Assembly: GCA_038373885.1 (NCBI GenBank)
Contig: JAWZYV010012538.1
Span: 124,001-188,000, forward strand
Reading direction: 5' to 3'
From: Cheiracanthium punctorium
Lineage: Eukaryota; Arthropoda; Arachnida; Araneae; Cheiracanthiidae
DNA: 64,000 nucleotides
Part shown: piece by piece, positions 54,084-64,000 of the stretch
How the letters are laid out: the number at the start of each line of letters is the position of its first letter
How positions within the stretch are numbered: the first letter of the stretch is position 1
Program-made: the position numbers and the translations under genes
The notes under the pieces: generated by a model
What the model saw: the letters and a program-made list of their open reading frames with translations, nothing else
Databases searched by the model: none
What the model was told of the DNA's origin: nothing

Positions 54084-54927
54084 AGGTGTTTTATGGTCTG
54101 TTTACAGATCCATTTCTGCATATCTAATTTAACGATCCGGCACACCTCTACATGATTTTACAATGGACACAGGATTTTCTTGTTGTTGTTGCCAAGTGAC
54201 AATAATCAGACATAACAAGAAGATGTAATAATTTTACTTTTAATTAAATATTATCATTGTCCATTTTAATACAATAATATGTGTATTAAGGAAACTTACA
54301 TAGTAAAACAGACAGTAAATTTGTACTTATATTGAAGTGTGTTCTAATATGTAAATTCTTTTAACGCATTTGTGCATTGCAACAGACATCCCCAGTAGAA
54401 GAATTTTCTGTATCAATCTGCAGCACCAGGAGCAGAAACCAAAATTTATCTGCGACCTTAACGTTCCCTGAATAAACTACAATCAAAACTTGTTCATTGC
54501 AATAAAAACATGCAACCTTTTCGTACTGTGCAGCCATTTTAAACAACTTGCATACACATCGGCAGTAGTGCACACATGAACGAAACACAGAATGATATTC
54601 TCTACTAGGATACCTCATGCATATGGTCAAGGCACGGAGTCTTTGTGGGAATGTGTCTGTTTTCTATTTGTGGCGACTCCAGCTCTCCTCAGTCTATCAC
54701 CCCTTTCCAGAGACTAAACACCCGTGAGGCACTGTTCGCAGTGATATTGATGGTTGTTAGCTTTTGTCTGAAGAAGGGAGGATGCCATAACGTGATAGCC
54801 TGGGGGAAAAAAAAAAAAGTGCATCTGACTGAAACACACATTTTTTTAACCTGCTAGATTGATCTGCAGCACTTGCTGCAATGCTGCACGGTTTCTGCTA
54901 CCGGGCAGACATCCATACTGAGAAGCA
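54084..54927. other. Intergenic, no gene seen
   Basis: AT-rich; short frames on both strands (for example 54361-54630) show no domain. Confidence 0.4.
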
Positions 54928-55480
54928 TCTATATAAATAAAACAAACTGTAAAATGTCAGTTAGTTGGTTGGTTAGTTTGCCTGTGTCTCGCGTAACTCC
55001 GAAACGGGTGATCTTAAACCTACCAAATTTTGTATGGAAATTCTCCAGGACAGGTCCCGACATACCTCAAAAAGATTTTTTCAAAATTCGAATTATTTTA
55101 GGAGATATCGATAAAAAACTTGTCGAAAAAGGATAATTTTTTGCTCTGCCATTTCCTAATTGTAACTCCACAGTGGAAAAAGAGAGAATACAGCATATCT
55201 AGGTTGCCATATTTGGCACGTTTATTAAATGATTCAGACTCTTGAAGTAAAAATAAAAGTATGACGATTTTTTTTGTTTAGATTATTTGTAAGGTTATTT
55301 TTTAATTAAAATATAGTGTGCATGTGAAATCAGAACAGGAATGAAATGTTTTATACTCAAAAGAAAAATAGGATTTGGAAATTTTACGAGACTGAAATGT
55401 GCAACTTTTTAATTTGGCGAAAAATAAAATGGTTGATGTGCGATTTTAGGGAGATGATTCTAATGCTTGGTGCAATTTAT
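54928..55480 (+). mobile_element. Helitron 5' end
   Basis: Starts TCTATATAAATAAAAC after an A, the usual Helitron start, followed by GTAAAATGTCAGTTAGTTGG and AACTCCGAAACGGGTGATCT. The body aligns with the copy at 58628-59912 (for example CGAATTAT.TTAG.AGATAT and GGTTGCCA.ATTTGGCA). No 3' hairpin with CTAG is seen after it, so the copy is truncated or decayed. No Rep/helicase gene. Confidence 0.65.
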
Positions 55481-58400
55481 CGTTTGCTGCTTGAATTATG
55501 AATACACCTCAGAATAAGTTTTTAAAATTTTCATTTCGTTGGAATTGTGCATTTTTCTGTGCAGCCTTTCTCCATCTATTTTTAATGTAATACATCCAGA
55601 AAAAGAATGTTAGAAATTTTAATTTTGTTTAATCACAATCATGAATAATGATATACTTTCCAACTTAATGAAATAAGAACCAAAATCAGTAAGACCCACA
55701 GATTATAATCCCCGTAGCAGAAACACCGCGACAATGTCACGGACACAAAAATCTGCTTGCAGACAGTTTTCGTCGACATATTTTTAAAAAATTTTAATTT
55801 CTGCCGTAAAAAAAAAAAAATTATTTTTAACTGTCCGCAATTTTCCGGAACATTTTGCCGCGGCTCGTTATGCTGTCTCCGCTCTGCGATGGCGTCACTA
55901 ACGCAAAAAATGCACGAAAAGGAATGGCTGAATCTAGTTTTTACACACCTCTGCACCCTCCTGGTTTCACATTTTTATTATTTGACAACGATTATCATTT
56001 TTTATTTCCCATGCACCATTTTGGATTCGTTTTGTGCCCTATCATAAAAATGCATTTATTAAAACGGCCCCTTCAGATAAATACAATTAAATACAATAAC
56101 CTCATCATAAAAATATGAATGACTGGTTGAAAACGGCCCTTCTACAAAATTACCTTCTAAATCGGACCTTTCTCAAAAATATTACTCGTTAAAATGCCTT
56201 TTACAAATGTTCTATTTTTTCAGATCGGTATTATTATATTGCATTTTTCATTATCTTTGAAGAGCTGAGTAACCTGAAAGTGCCCCTTCTGCAATGTTTT
56301 GTTTTTACTGACTCAAGTGAGAACTCTATCGGCGTCATGCGTATTTCGCTTAGGAAATGAGGGAAGAGGGAAAAAAGTATAGTTGAAAAATTCAATATTC
56401 TAGCGTTCGTCGCCAGCTGTATAGTTATTCCTCTTCTCTGTTTTAATTGTTTTGTACACTTGCAAGTTTTTTCTCTCTTTTTTTTTTTCTGAACGCTTTA
56501 CTCTATTTAACTGGCTTTCTTATTACGCATTATTCATAATTATTACAGATATTTACTAACCATAAATAACTACAAATGATATAAAAAGTGTCTTAGCAAA
56601 ACTACGTTGTGCGATTCTGAAATTAAGTGGGACTTCCAGAAATTGATCTGAAAATTGAGAGATTTGAGGCATTTTGCGAATACAGCACTTGCAATATATT
56701 ATATTTTGACAAAATTAAGCATATTAGTGACATTTTGCTTCATCGGTGTAGCTGGGGTTATTTGCACCCGGTGCAGTCCTTCTGTTTTCTGCCACATTCT
56801 TCTAAAGGCCAGAGCAGACTTCAGTGCGTTTCCGTACGCTAGAATGGGTACTCAATGTATTTTTTCGTATCTCCAAGACGGATTGCTGAGAAAAATGTCC
56901 CCATTGAATGTTTGGCGTGCTTTTGTGGTTTCACGGGTTATCCTTTGTTGGCAAATCTCGACTGATCATTAAAAGCCTATAAATTTTCGATCCTGCACTG
57001 CTCCCCCCTTTTACAAAGCGTGCACATGCAAATTGACCATTAAAAAACTCCCCTCATGCCTCATATCCTGCAGCATACGGCAATCGCACTCGAGTCTGCG
57101 CTGGCCTTAATTGTCACTATTCTCCGGTCGCTTATCTTTGTTTTTATCTTGCCCCCTTCGCGGACCGCCAATCTTCCCCCCCCCCCTCTTATTGTGCCGC
57201 TCTTTTGCTTATATAAAAAAGTGGAGTAATTTCAGAATTAGGTAATTCAGACTATTGATAAGATTTGGTATTCTAAATACACAAATCATATATCTTCTGA
57301 AATTTTGAAAAATTTCAACATTTTACTAAATAAAAAAAAAATTAAAGCAAAGGTAAAGTAATTCTGGGAAAGTAAGCCTTCAGAAAACAAATTGTCATAG
57401 TCTAACAGTTAGGTTATTCTTAGAATAAACTTATTAATTTAAGCTTATTTTGCTTTCAAAAACTAAAAAAAAAAAACAATTTTTTTATAAATAATTTCGG
57501 AAGTTTTTTTTTCTTATGAAATTGTTCAAATACTTTCTGTAACAGAATGTTATTTATTTTTAATCAGCTAGTTACAAAACTTGCTGCTTAAAATAAAATT
57601 TGTAATTCATTAATAAACTTTTTTTTACATTTACGAAATTGAAGTTTAAGAAAGATGATTTATTGCTTTTAAGGGAACAGTTTACACCAAAGGTCAAAGA
57701 ATCTATTTTCTTTCTGCTTGCTAAATTTAAAAATAAGGTGTCAAAATTTTTATATCATATGACAATAATATCACGAGATACTGCAACTTTAGTTCCTACA
57801 CTCAGTGCAATTTCATTGGCAAACAAACTTTTTAGATGGCCTTTTCTCCATGTTCATATTTTCTTCAATTACATGTTTTAAACATGCTAAGGCTTTTTTT
57901 TTTTTAATTTTTTTTTTAAATTTGAGATAAAGATTTAAATTTTTTTTTTGTACATGTTCTTTATTACAGTTCTTATCTCATAAGCCCCCCCCCCTTTTCC
58001 GCAAAAATTTCTCCCTAAGTTATTTCTTTTATATGATTCACCTTTGTAAATTGAACCCTTCGTATGTGTAACATTTGTTAAAAAATGTTTTACATAATCT
58101 GACACTTGATTATTTGAAAGTGGAAACCTTGAAAATGGGCTGCTTGAGTGTTAGCACATGCTTACGATTCTCCCCATCTTAAAATGCATCTCATTTTCCT
58201 TAAAATTTGATAAGATGCTTAGTGTTTTTTTTTTTTTTTTTTTTTTTTAATAGGAGGTTGGGGAGCTACTACCTTAAGTAAAATAACCGTTTGTTAGCTT
58301 CTTGCAAGTTCAAAATTAGTAAATTAGGAGGAAGCGTACTATCGAAATTAATAGAAAATTGGGGCCCTCTTTTATTAAGTCCCAATTCCTTTTTCCCCCA

Positions 58401-58505
58401 TAAATTCCATGAATGAAAGGAGAGATAAATTAAATAAATAGTACTTTATTATGTGTACACCCTAAGTTCAGAAAATGGTCTGCAATACTATATATATTAT
58501 CTTAC
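55481..58505. other. Intergenic, no gene recognised
   Basis: AT-rich with a GC-richer, pyrimidine-rich patch at 57000-57200. A minus-strand phrase near 57775-57795 resembles the Harbinger fragment at 26.9 kb. T24 run at 58225-58248. No gene supported. Confidence 0.4.
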
Positions 58506-58627
58506 CCAGGGCCGGCGGAAGCGGGCCTGCAAGGCCTTCTTTGCAGGCGGGCGCCAAACACAGAGGGGCGCCAAATTGTCCCCAAAGCAAAAACTTTTAA
58601 AAAATGGACACATTTTAGGAAGATATC

Positions 58628-59912
58628 TCTGTATTCTAAAAAAAAGTAAAGGCCGCTGTCAAAGCTTGTCAGCGTTTCTCCTCCTAAACCGTGGAGATTT
58701 GAGTTTCGACTAAGGTGCCCACAGATTCGAAAAATTTCGAGGAACCTGCTAAGCTGATTTAAATTTCGAAAATCGAATTATATTAGAAGATATTAATAAA
58801 AAACTGAAACAATAAGCCGAATGGTTGCCAGATTTGGCATAAAATCATTCATTCCTTTGCAACAAAGCGTTTCCAAGTATCTAGAATCGCGTGAAATTTA
58901 CAAACATGAGTTAGAATTACGCCCATTTTACGCCAAAATAAAAACTATATGAAATAAGTAACTCAAAATGTGTTACACAAAGTTGAAAATTTTCAGATAG
59001 TAAGTGTGCTTAGACAACAGGAGTTTAGAATTAGTGATTATTCATTTTTCCAAAACAGAATAATATCTTGAAAATGAAAAATAATTAAAATGCAGATTAT
59101 TTTAAAGCCGGTTCTCGACCAGCAATATTTCTCCTTCAATATTTCTACTGGATTATTTGCTACCAGTAGAAATATTTGGCGGCGTTAACTATGCCATTAT
59201 AGCAGTTATAGTACACTTTGGATATTTGTTAGCGCGACGAGATGGTATAATTCGTGATGCTAAGTACGCCAATCTGCAAACGATTATGTAAATGAAAATA
59301 TGGATAACGGTTTTCCGGTAACCTTAAATGAACAGTAAATATAGGTTGTGAGCATGTGTCAATCGCCAAATAATGAAAAGTCGCCATGGGTGGCAGGCTA
59401 TTCTGTCTGTTCCGTAGCTTTTATTAACTTAACATGTACGCAAGTCGCCAAATAATGAAAAATCGCCATGGGTAGCAAATTCGCAAGGTGTCCAATAGGT
59501 TTTACATTATTAAAAATACAGCTGAAACATATTTTCTGATTTTATTACGCTTTAGCTCCTAATTAATATAACTTTGAATGCAACTTAAATCATGTGTTTC
59601 TGAGAGTGCAATATTTTTCAGCGATTATAAGCGAGTCCGCAATCAGTGAGTATAGTCAGACCGTACAACACGAATTCCATAATAAAATCTTCGGTTATAG
59701 GGTAGGGTCTACTGTAGTGTGAAGTTTAATTTTATGTACCAATGAAGATGCAAGAACCAAGCAATGTGTAGCTTAGCTCAGTAACATTCTATCTGATCCA
59801 ATCTTCGGGTTTTGTCTGTTGAAATTATGTCTTTTTTACAAATAAGCCTGATAGGGGCCGAATCCCTCATACGAAAAGCGAGCGTAGCGAGTCTGGGGGC
59901 CTTGGCCCCTAG
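58628..59912 (+). mobile_element. Non-autonomous Helitron
   Basis: The 3' end has AGCGAGCGTAGCGAGTC, a hairpin GGGGCCTTGGCCCC and CTAG at 59909-59912, followed by T, as expected for a Helitron inserted between A and T. The 5' part aligns with the copy at 54928-55480; the exact start near 58628 (TCTGTATTCTAAAA) is approximate. No coding region. It lies inside the hAT element. Confidence 0.65.
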
Positions 59913-60399
59913 TGTTTTATATTAATAAGGATTGCAGTGTATATATAATTTGTTTATTTGTCTGATAAAATGTGTTGCAAGGCCGTAGATAGAGTGGGGG
60001 GGGGGGTCAGGAACATATATTACCAGGGCCGTACCTAGAAAATAATTTTGGAGGGTCCGACATTTTTTAGGGGGGGGGGAGGTCTGTTTGATTGAATATC
60101 ATCATTTTATATATAAATACTCTCTCTCCCACACACGCGCACATATAGGATAAATATATAATGTGATAATTTCGGGGAGGGGCAGGGTCCGGATCCATAG
60201 GACCAACCCCCTGCATATGGTTTTGTATATTACTATATGTAAAAGGGAAGTAAAAACTTTTAGAAACATGTATTACTATAGGTAAAAGCAGGGGCGGCCA
60301 TAGGGTACGTGCCCCCCACCCCCCTCGCTGCATTTCTTATAATGGAAAGATATTGAGGAGAAAAATTTGAAAAATAAAACAACAATTAATTCCGAAATA
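59913..60399. other. G-rich repeat debris
   Basis: CAAGGCCGTAGATAGAG (59979), CAGGGCCGTACCTAGAA (60024) and CAGGGGCGGCCATAGGG (60290) look like left ends of different hAT MITEs, each next to G runs. Partners and target duplications are not found. Confidence 0.4.
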
Positions 60400-62754
60400 C
60401 AAGAGATCTATGAAAATGAAAAAAAGCATTGGTCAAATGTATTAGGAAGACTGAGATCACAAAATTTCTTGGCAGCCAGAATTTAGCCTTTCGAGGCTCA
60501 TCTGATTGGCTGTACCAAAAAGACAACGGAAACTTCTTAAAATTAGTGGAATTGTTTGCAAAGTTCGACCCAGTTATGGAATTTCACGTAGAAAGAGCAT
60601 TACGACCTAAATGTAGCAACAGTAAAGTTCATTCTATCATCAAGCAAATATAGTCAAAATGAAATGTTGCAAATTATTGGCAGTAGTATACGAGAGAAAA
60701 TCTTACTATCTCTTCGAAAAGCCAAGTACTATTCTATAATTTTGGTCTATTTACCTGATGTTAGCAAAACTGAACAGATTAGTGTCGTCATACGTTTTGT
60801 CGTCTGCATTGATGGAGGGGCTGAAATCAAGGATAATTTTTTAGGCTTTATTAAAGTTGATGATTCTACAGGTAGCGGCCTATGTGAGACAGTAATGAAA
60901 ATGTTGAAAATGTGGAATATTCCTCTAGATCATAGGTTCCCAACGTGGGCGATAACGCCCCCTTGTGGGCGTTTGAGGCTTTCAGGGGGGCGGTAAAAGA
61001 CCCAGAGAAAATTAGAGGGCGTTGATATGGCACGAAGGGGCGTGGGAAGATTAACCAAAAAAAGGCAAAATTACGCTGATAATATTTTAATAAAAATAAT
61101 TTTTAGTATAATTAAGATGCGTTTTGATTGTTCTCTGAAACTGTCAATTTACTTATTTAGAAAGCAACAGTTTATCTATTACTCCGTATCATCAAAACCC
61201 CTGCCTGTCCTTATAACAGTTAAGCTAAAACTTTTATTCCTCTTTTTTAAATGAAGAAGAAATTCAGTAGCGTTTCAATTTCAGCAATATTCTATCTATT
61301 AGTAATTTTTTTTTAATTTAATTCTTGTTTTCACCATGCATTATCTACGATCTTGTTTCTCTGGAGTGGGAGGGGGCAGTATTGAAATATTCACTAGAAA
61401 AGGGGGCACCAGTTCAAAGAAGGTTGGGAACCTATGCTCTAGATGATACTAGAGGCCAGGGATACGATAACGGGGCAAAATATGAAAGGGAAGAAAAATG
61501 GTCTTCAAAATAATATCCTAAAAATAAATCCTCGTGCTTTTTATGTTCCTTGTTCCGCTCATAGCTTAAATTTAATGATTAACGATGCAGCAAAAATGAA
61601 TGCAGTGTTTTTTCAACAATTCAAGAATTACATAATTTATTTGCTTCTCCTAAACGATGGTCAGTTCTTTTGGAAAACATTTCCTGTTTAACATTGAAAC
61701 CCTCTCAAACACTCGATGGGAAAACAAAATTGAAGCCATTCAACCTTTAAGATATCAACTAGGAGAAAGCTATGACGCTCTTTTTGAAATATCCGAAGGT
61801 GAATGCTTTTCAAAAGGAGTGCAAGACGAAGCACGAAGTCTGTGCACCAAAATCAAGGATTATAAATTTATTTGTTCCTTGATACTTTGGTACGATTTGC
61901 TTAACAGAATTAATCCTGTCAGCAAACAATTGCAAGAAAAGGGTTTGAATATCATGACATTCCAGTGTGCACACAGGCTACTGTGCACACTAACCTTACA
62001 GGCAATAAGTAACTTAAAATGATTCATTCAAGAACATAGAAGTGACGTCAATTACAAAAATATTCTTGAGAAAGCCAAAGAACTTAGTGAAGAAGTGGAT
62101 GGCGAGCCCCATTTTAAAACTGTTGAAGAAATCCGACGAAGGAAAAAGAAATGTCACTTCGATTACGAACATGCTGACGAATCCCCTCAATCTCCAGAAG
62201 AGAAATTTAGGACAAATGTCTTTTTTAGAATTTTGGATATAGCTTGGGCATCATTAAATGAAAGATTTGACGCAATGAAAAATCACTGCGATAATTTTAG
62301 TTTCTTGTGTAACTTATCGGAAATCGATAATGCAGATTTGAAGATAAAAGGCAGTAATTTAGAAAAATTGTTATAATATCGTGATAGTAAAAATATTAAC
62401 GCAGAAGAAATTTTTGATGAAATAGTAGCTTCCAAAGACATTTTTAAAGCCGGTATGAATGACCCATTGGATATTCTGAACTTAATTGTGTCAAATAAAT
62501 TGTGCTTCCCGAACTTGAATATAATATTGAGAATACTACTCAGCATTCCTGTTAGTGTTGCTAGTAGCGAAAGACCATTCTCAAAATTAAAATTGATCAA
62601 GACGTATTTACGGTCAAGTATATCTCAGGAAAGACCTACAAATCTAGCTTTGATTGCTATTGAAAATGAAATCTGTCAAGAAGTCATATATACAAAAGAA
62701 ATTATAGAAAAGTTTGTAAATATGAAATGCAGAAAAATTAATTTTTCCCTATAA
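60400..62754 (+). pseudogene. hAT (ZMYM1-like) transposase relic
   Basis: Plus-strand blocks in order: EITKFLGSQNLAFRGSSDWL and NFLKLVELFAKFDPVMEFHV (60429-60653); EMLQIIGSSIREKIL and DVSKTEQISVVIRFVV (60664-60930); a 506-bp MITE; then DTRGQGYDNGANMKGKKNGL, INPRAFYVPCSAHSLNLMIN (from 61437); LSNTRWENKIEAIQPLRYQL (61657-62022); and finally the C-terminal dimerisation domain LLSIPVSVASSERPFSKLKL then IKTYLRSSISQERPTNLALI (62455-62754). These are the hAT blocks of zinc finger MYM-type 1-like transposases. The N-terminal TTF-type finger is missing. Several frameshifts and stops (for example at about 60655, 61680, 62020 and 62375) inactivate it. Confidence 0.9.
60931..61436. mobile_element. hAT-type MITE inserted in the transposase gene
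   Basis: Left end CATAGGTTCCCAACGTGGGC and reversed right end CATAGGTTCCCAACCTT are TIRs, flanked by a perfect 8-bp duplication CTCTAGAT (60923-60930 and 61437-61444). Removing the insert and one duplication makes the reading frame continuous: NIPLD joins DTRGQGYDNGA. The interior has no ORF of note. Confidence 0.92.
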
Positions 62755-62830
62755 ATAAATTTATTATTATATTTTTTTTTTTGGGGGGGGGGGGAGGGGG
62801 CAAATGCTTTCTTCAAACTTATTTCTCTTC

Positions 62831-62861
<31 letters not shown>

Positions 62862-62870
62862 GCAGTTTGG
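62629..62870 (+). repeat. First copy of a duplicated hAT 3' segment
   Basis: From GAAGACCTACAAATCTAGC-like sequence through the transposase stop, TATAAATAAATTTATTATTA, a G-rich run and ATGCTTTCTTCAAACTT. It recurs at 63339-63560 with about 94 percent identity by eye in the coding part. Confidence 0.85.
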
Positions 62871-63338
62871 TAGCGGGGAACTGCTAACCACTCCACGGTA
62901 TTAATACATGCTGAGAATGCAAATAAACAAGCTTGGTGTCGAGATTAGATATTTATTCTATATACATATATATCGTATTTACAACTTTTATATACATTGG
63001 ACATTCAACCTCCTTCTGATGATATTAAAACAAGCCCTTTGCTTCGTCCCCCCCCCCCCCCCCGCATTCTATCCGTTCGGAGAGCACCACCGTGGGTCAT
63101 CTTACGCCAGCGTTAAAGAGGGGATCGAAAACTGAGTGGGTTCTCTACAGTCTGCATAAGCGGCACTTTGCAGCTTGAAATCAACTCTAAATATCAGCCT
63201 AGCTAGTTATAAATGTGTTCAAAAACTACTGAACAAATGTTGAAATTGTCTGCTTATTTTGAATGATACATTTCCAGTGTTAAATTTGCTGTTTCCAATT
63301 AAAAAAATATATCCCTCTGTTTTATGTATCACTTTTTC

Positions 63339-63560
63339 AAGAAGACCTACAAATCTAGCTTTGATTGCTATTGAAAATGAAATCTGTCAAGATGTCATAT
63401 ATACAAAAGAAATTATAGAAAAGTTTGTAAATATGAAATGCATAAAAATTAATTTTCCCCTATAAATAAATTTATTATTATATTTTTTTTTTTTGGAGGG
63501 GGGGGGGGGAATGCTTTCTTCAAACTTGTTTCTCCTGTTTAAAAAAAAAAAAAAAAAAAA
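63339..63560 (+). repeat. Second copy of the hAT 3' segment
   Basis: Duplicates the last 42 codons of the transposase (RPTNLALIAIENEICQ to the stop) and its 3' flank. The 450 bp between the copies is unrelated GC-richer sequence. It suggests a segmental duplication or insertion of a second 5'-deleted copy before the right TIR. Confidence 0.85.
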
Positions 63561-63635
63561 CGGAGGGGGGGGGGGCGATTATAGCTTTTTTTTGCAGGCT
63601 GGCGCCAGATAACCTTGCGCCGGCGCTCATCTTAC

Positions 63636-64000
63636 ATCCAGTTTTTTAGTTTTTTTTTTTTAAGAAAAATGCTTTCAAAATTTTATGGTAATTATTTTTA
63701 TTCTGTAAAACAGAAAAAAAAAACTTTAAAAACTTTTTTTTTTGACTTAGGCTTCATGTTTCATAAGTACTTGGTAATAGTGACAATACAGATTTCAGGT
63801 TGGCGGATTTTTGGGAGTCCACTGTATTTATTTAATAACCAACTATTTTTCGTAAAAGATACGTTTGAATTAATCTGAAGAGAAATTTTAAAGTAAAATA
63901 CTTTAAATCATTAATTTTATTACAATTCTCTATTTTTAAGAGATTTTCACTTTTAATTTGGGTTGGGGCGAGGGGGGGGGTTAAGCTCCTTTAGCCTCCT
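63636..64000. other. AT-rich flank, no gene
   Basis: T-rich sequence with a short plus-strand frame lacking motifs; ends in a G-rich run. Confidence 0.4.

Larger units (their letters stand above)
58506..63627 (+). mobile_element. hAT element, 5.1 kb, inactive
   Basis: The left end CCAGGGCCGGCGG and reversed right end AGCGCCGGCGCAAGG resemble the GGGCCGGCG termini of ZMYM1-type hAT elements, and both ends have a GCAGGC.GGCGCC block inside. Flanks TATCTTAC (58498-58505) and CATCTTAC (63628-63635) are an 8-bp duplication with one mismatch. It encodes the transposase relic at 60400-62754 and contains a Helitron, a MITE and a duplicated 3' tail. Confidence 0.7.

Noticed and set aside
57639..57881. 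80-residue open frame on the plus strand
   Set aside because: No domain, AT-driven composition, and part of it resembles the antisense of a Harbinger fragment.

Overview
The window is AT-rich, intron-scale eukaryotic DNA with no recognisable complete host gene. It is built almost entirely of transposable elements (TEs). The mix of hAT, pogo/Tigger, piggyBac, mariner, Harbinger, Helitron, Penelope-like and RNase H-bearing I-type non-LTR elements, with many homopolymer tracts, fits an invertebrate animal. An arthropod, perhaps a chelicerate, is my guess; the sequence does not prove it.

Region 1 (1-4.8 kb): a broken hAT transposase, then a Penelope-like palindrome carrying a hammerhead-ribozyme-like fold, one arm of which is split by a tRNA-derived SINE. 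Region 2 (4.8-16.6 kb): a tandem array of truncated hAT units invaded by a pogo-like element (6366-15346, TA target-site duplication, TSD). That element holds a piggyBac fragment (6806-7882, TTAA), an inverted-repeat MITE and a full-length I-type retrotransposon (9160-14812) with two intact ORFs and a perfect 13-bp TSD. The latter is the only TE here that looks intact.

Region 3 (16.6-28.7 kb): low-information DNA, a Ginger-like non-autonomous element, a candidate solo LTR, a 3.2-kb DNA transposon with about 440-bp terminal inverted repeats (TIRs) and a perfect 8-bp TSD (23633-26794), a Harbinger fragment and an internally deleted mariner. Region 4 (28.7-42.8 kb): two related Tigger-like elements side by side in (TA)n, the second containing a pogo element with a four-piece transposase and a hAT-like element that itself contains a deletion derivative of the pogo family.

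Region 5 (42.8-54.1 kb): approximately 300-bp tandem repeats, a Penelope-like insertion made of two head-to-head 3' ends (one encoding a GIY-YIG nuclease domain) with a 12-bp TSD, an isolated PHD-finger exon-like ORF, and a 5'-truncated decayed copy of the I-type element. Region 6 (54.1-64 kb): two related Helitron copies, the second inside a 5.1-kb hAT element (58506-63627) whose ZMYM1-like transposase is interrupted in its coding sequence by a 506-bp MITE.

The elements do not form one pathway. They form a layered record in which target-site duplications give the order of insertion.
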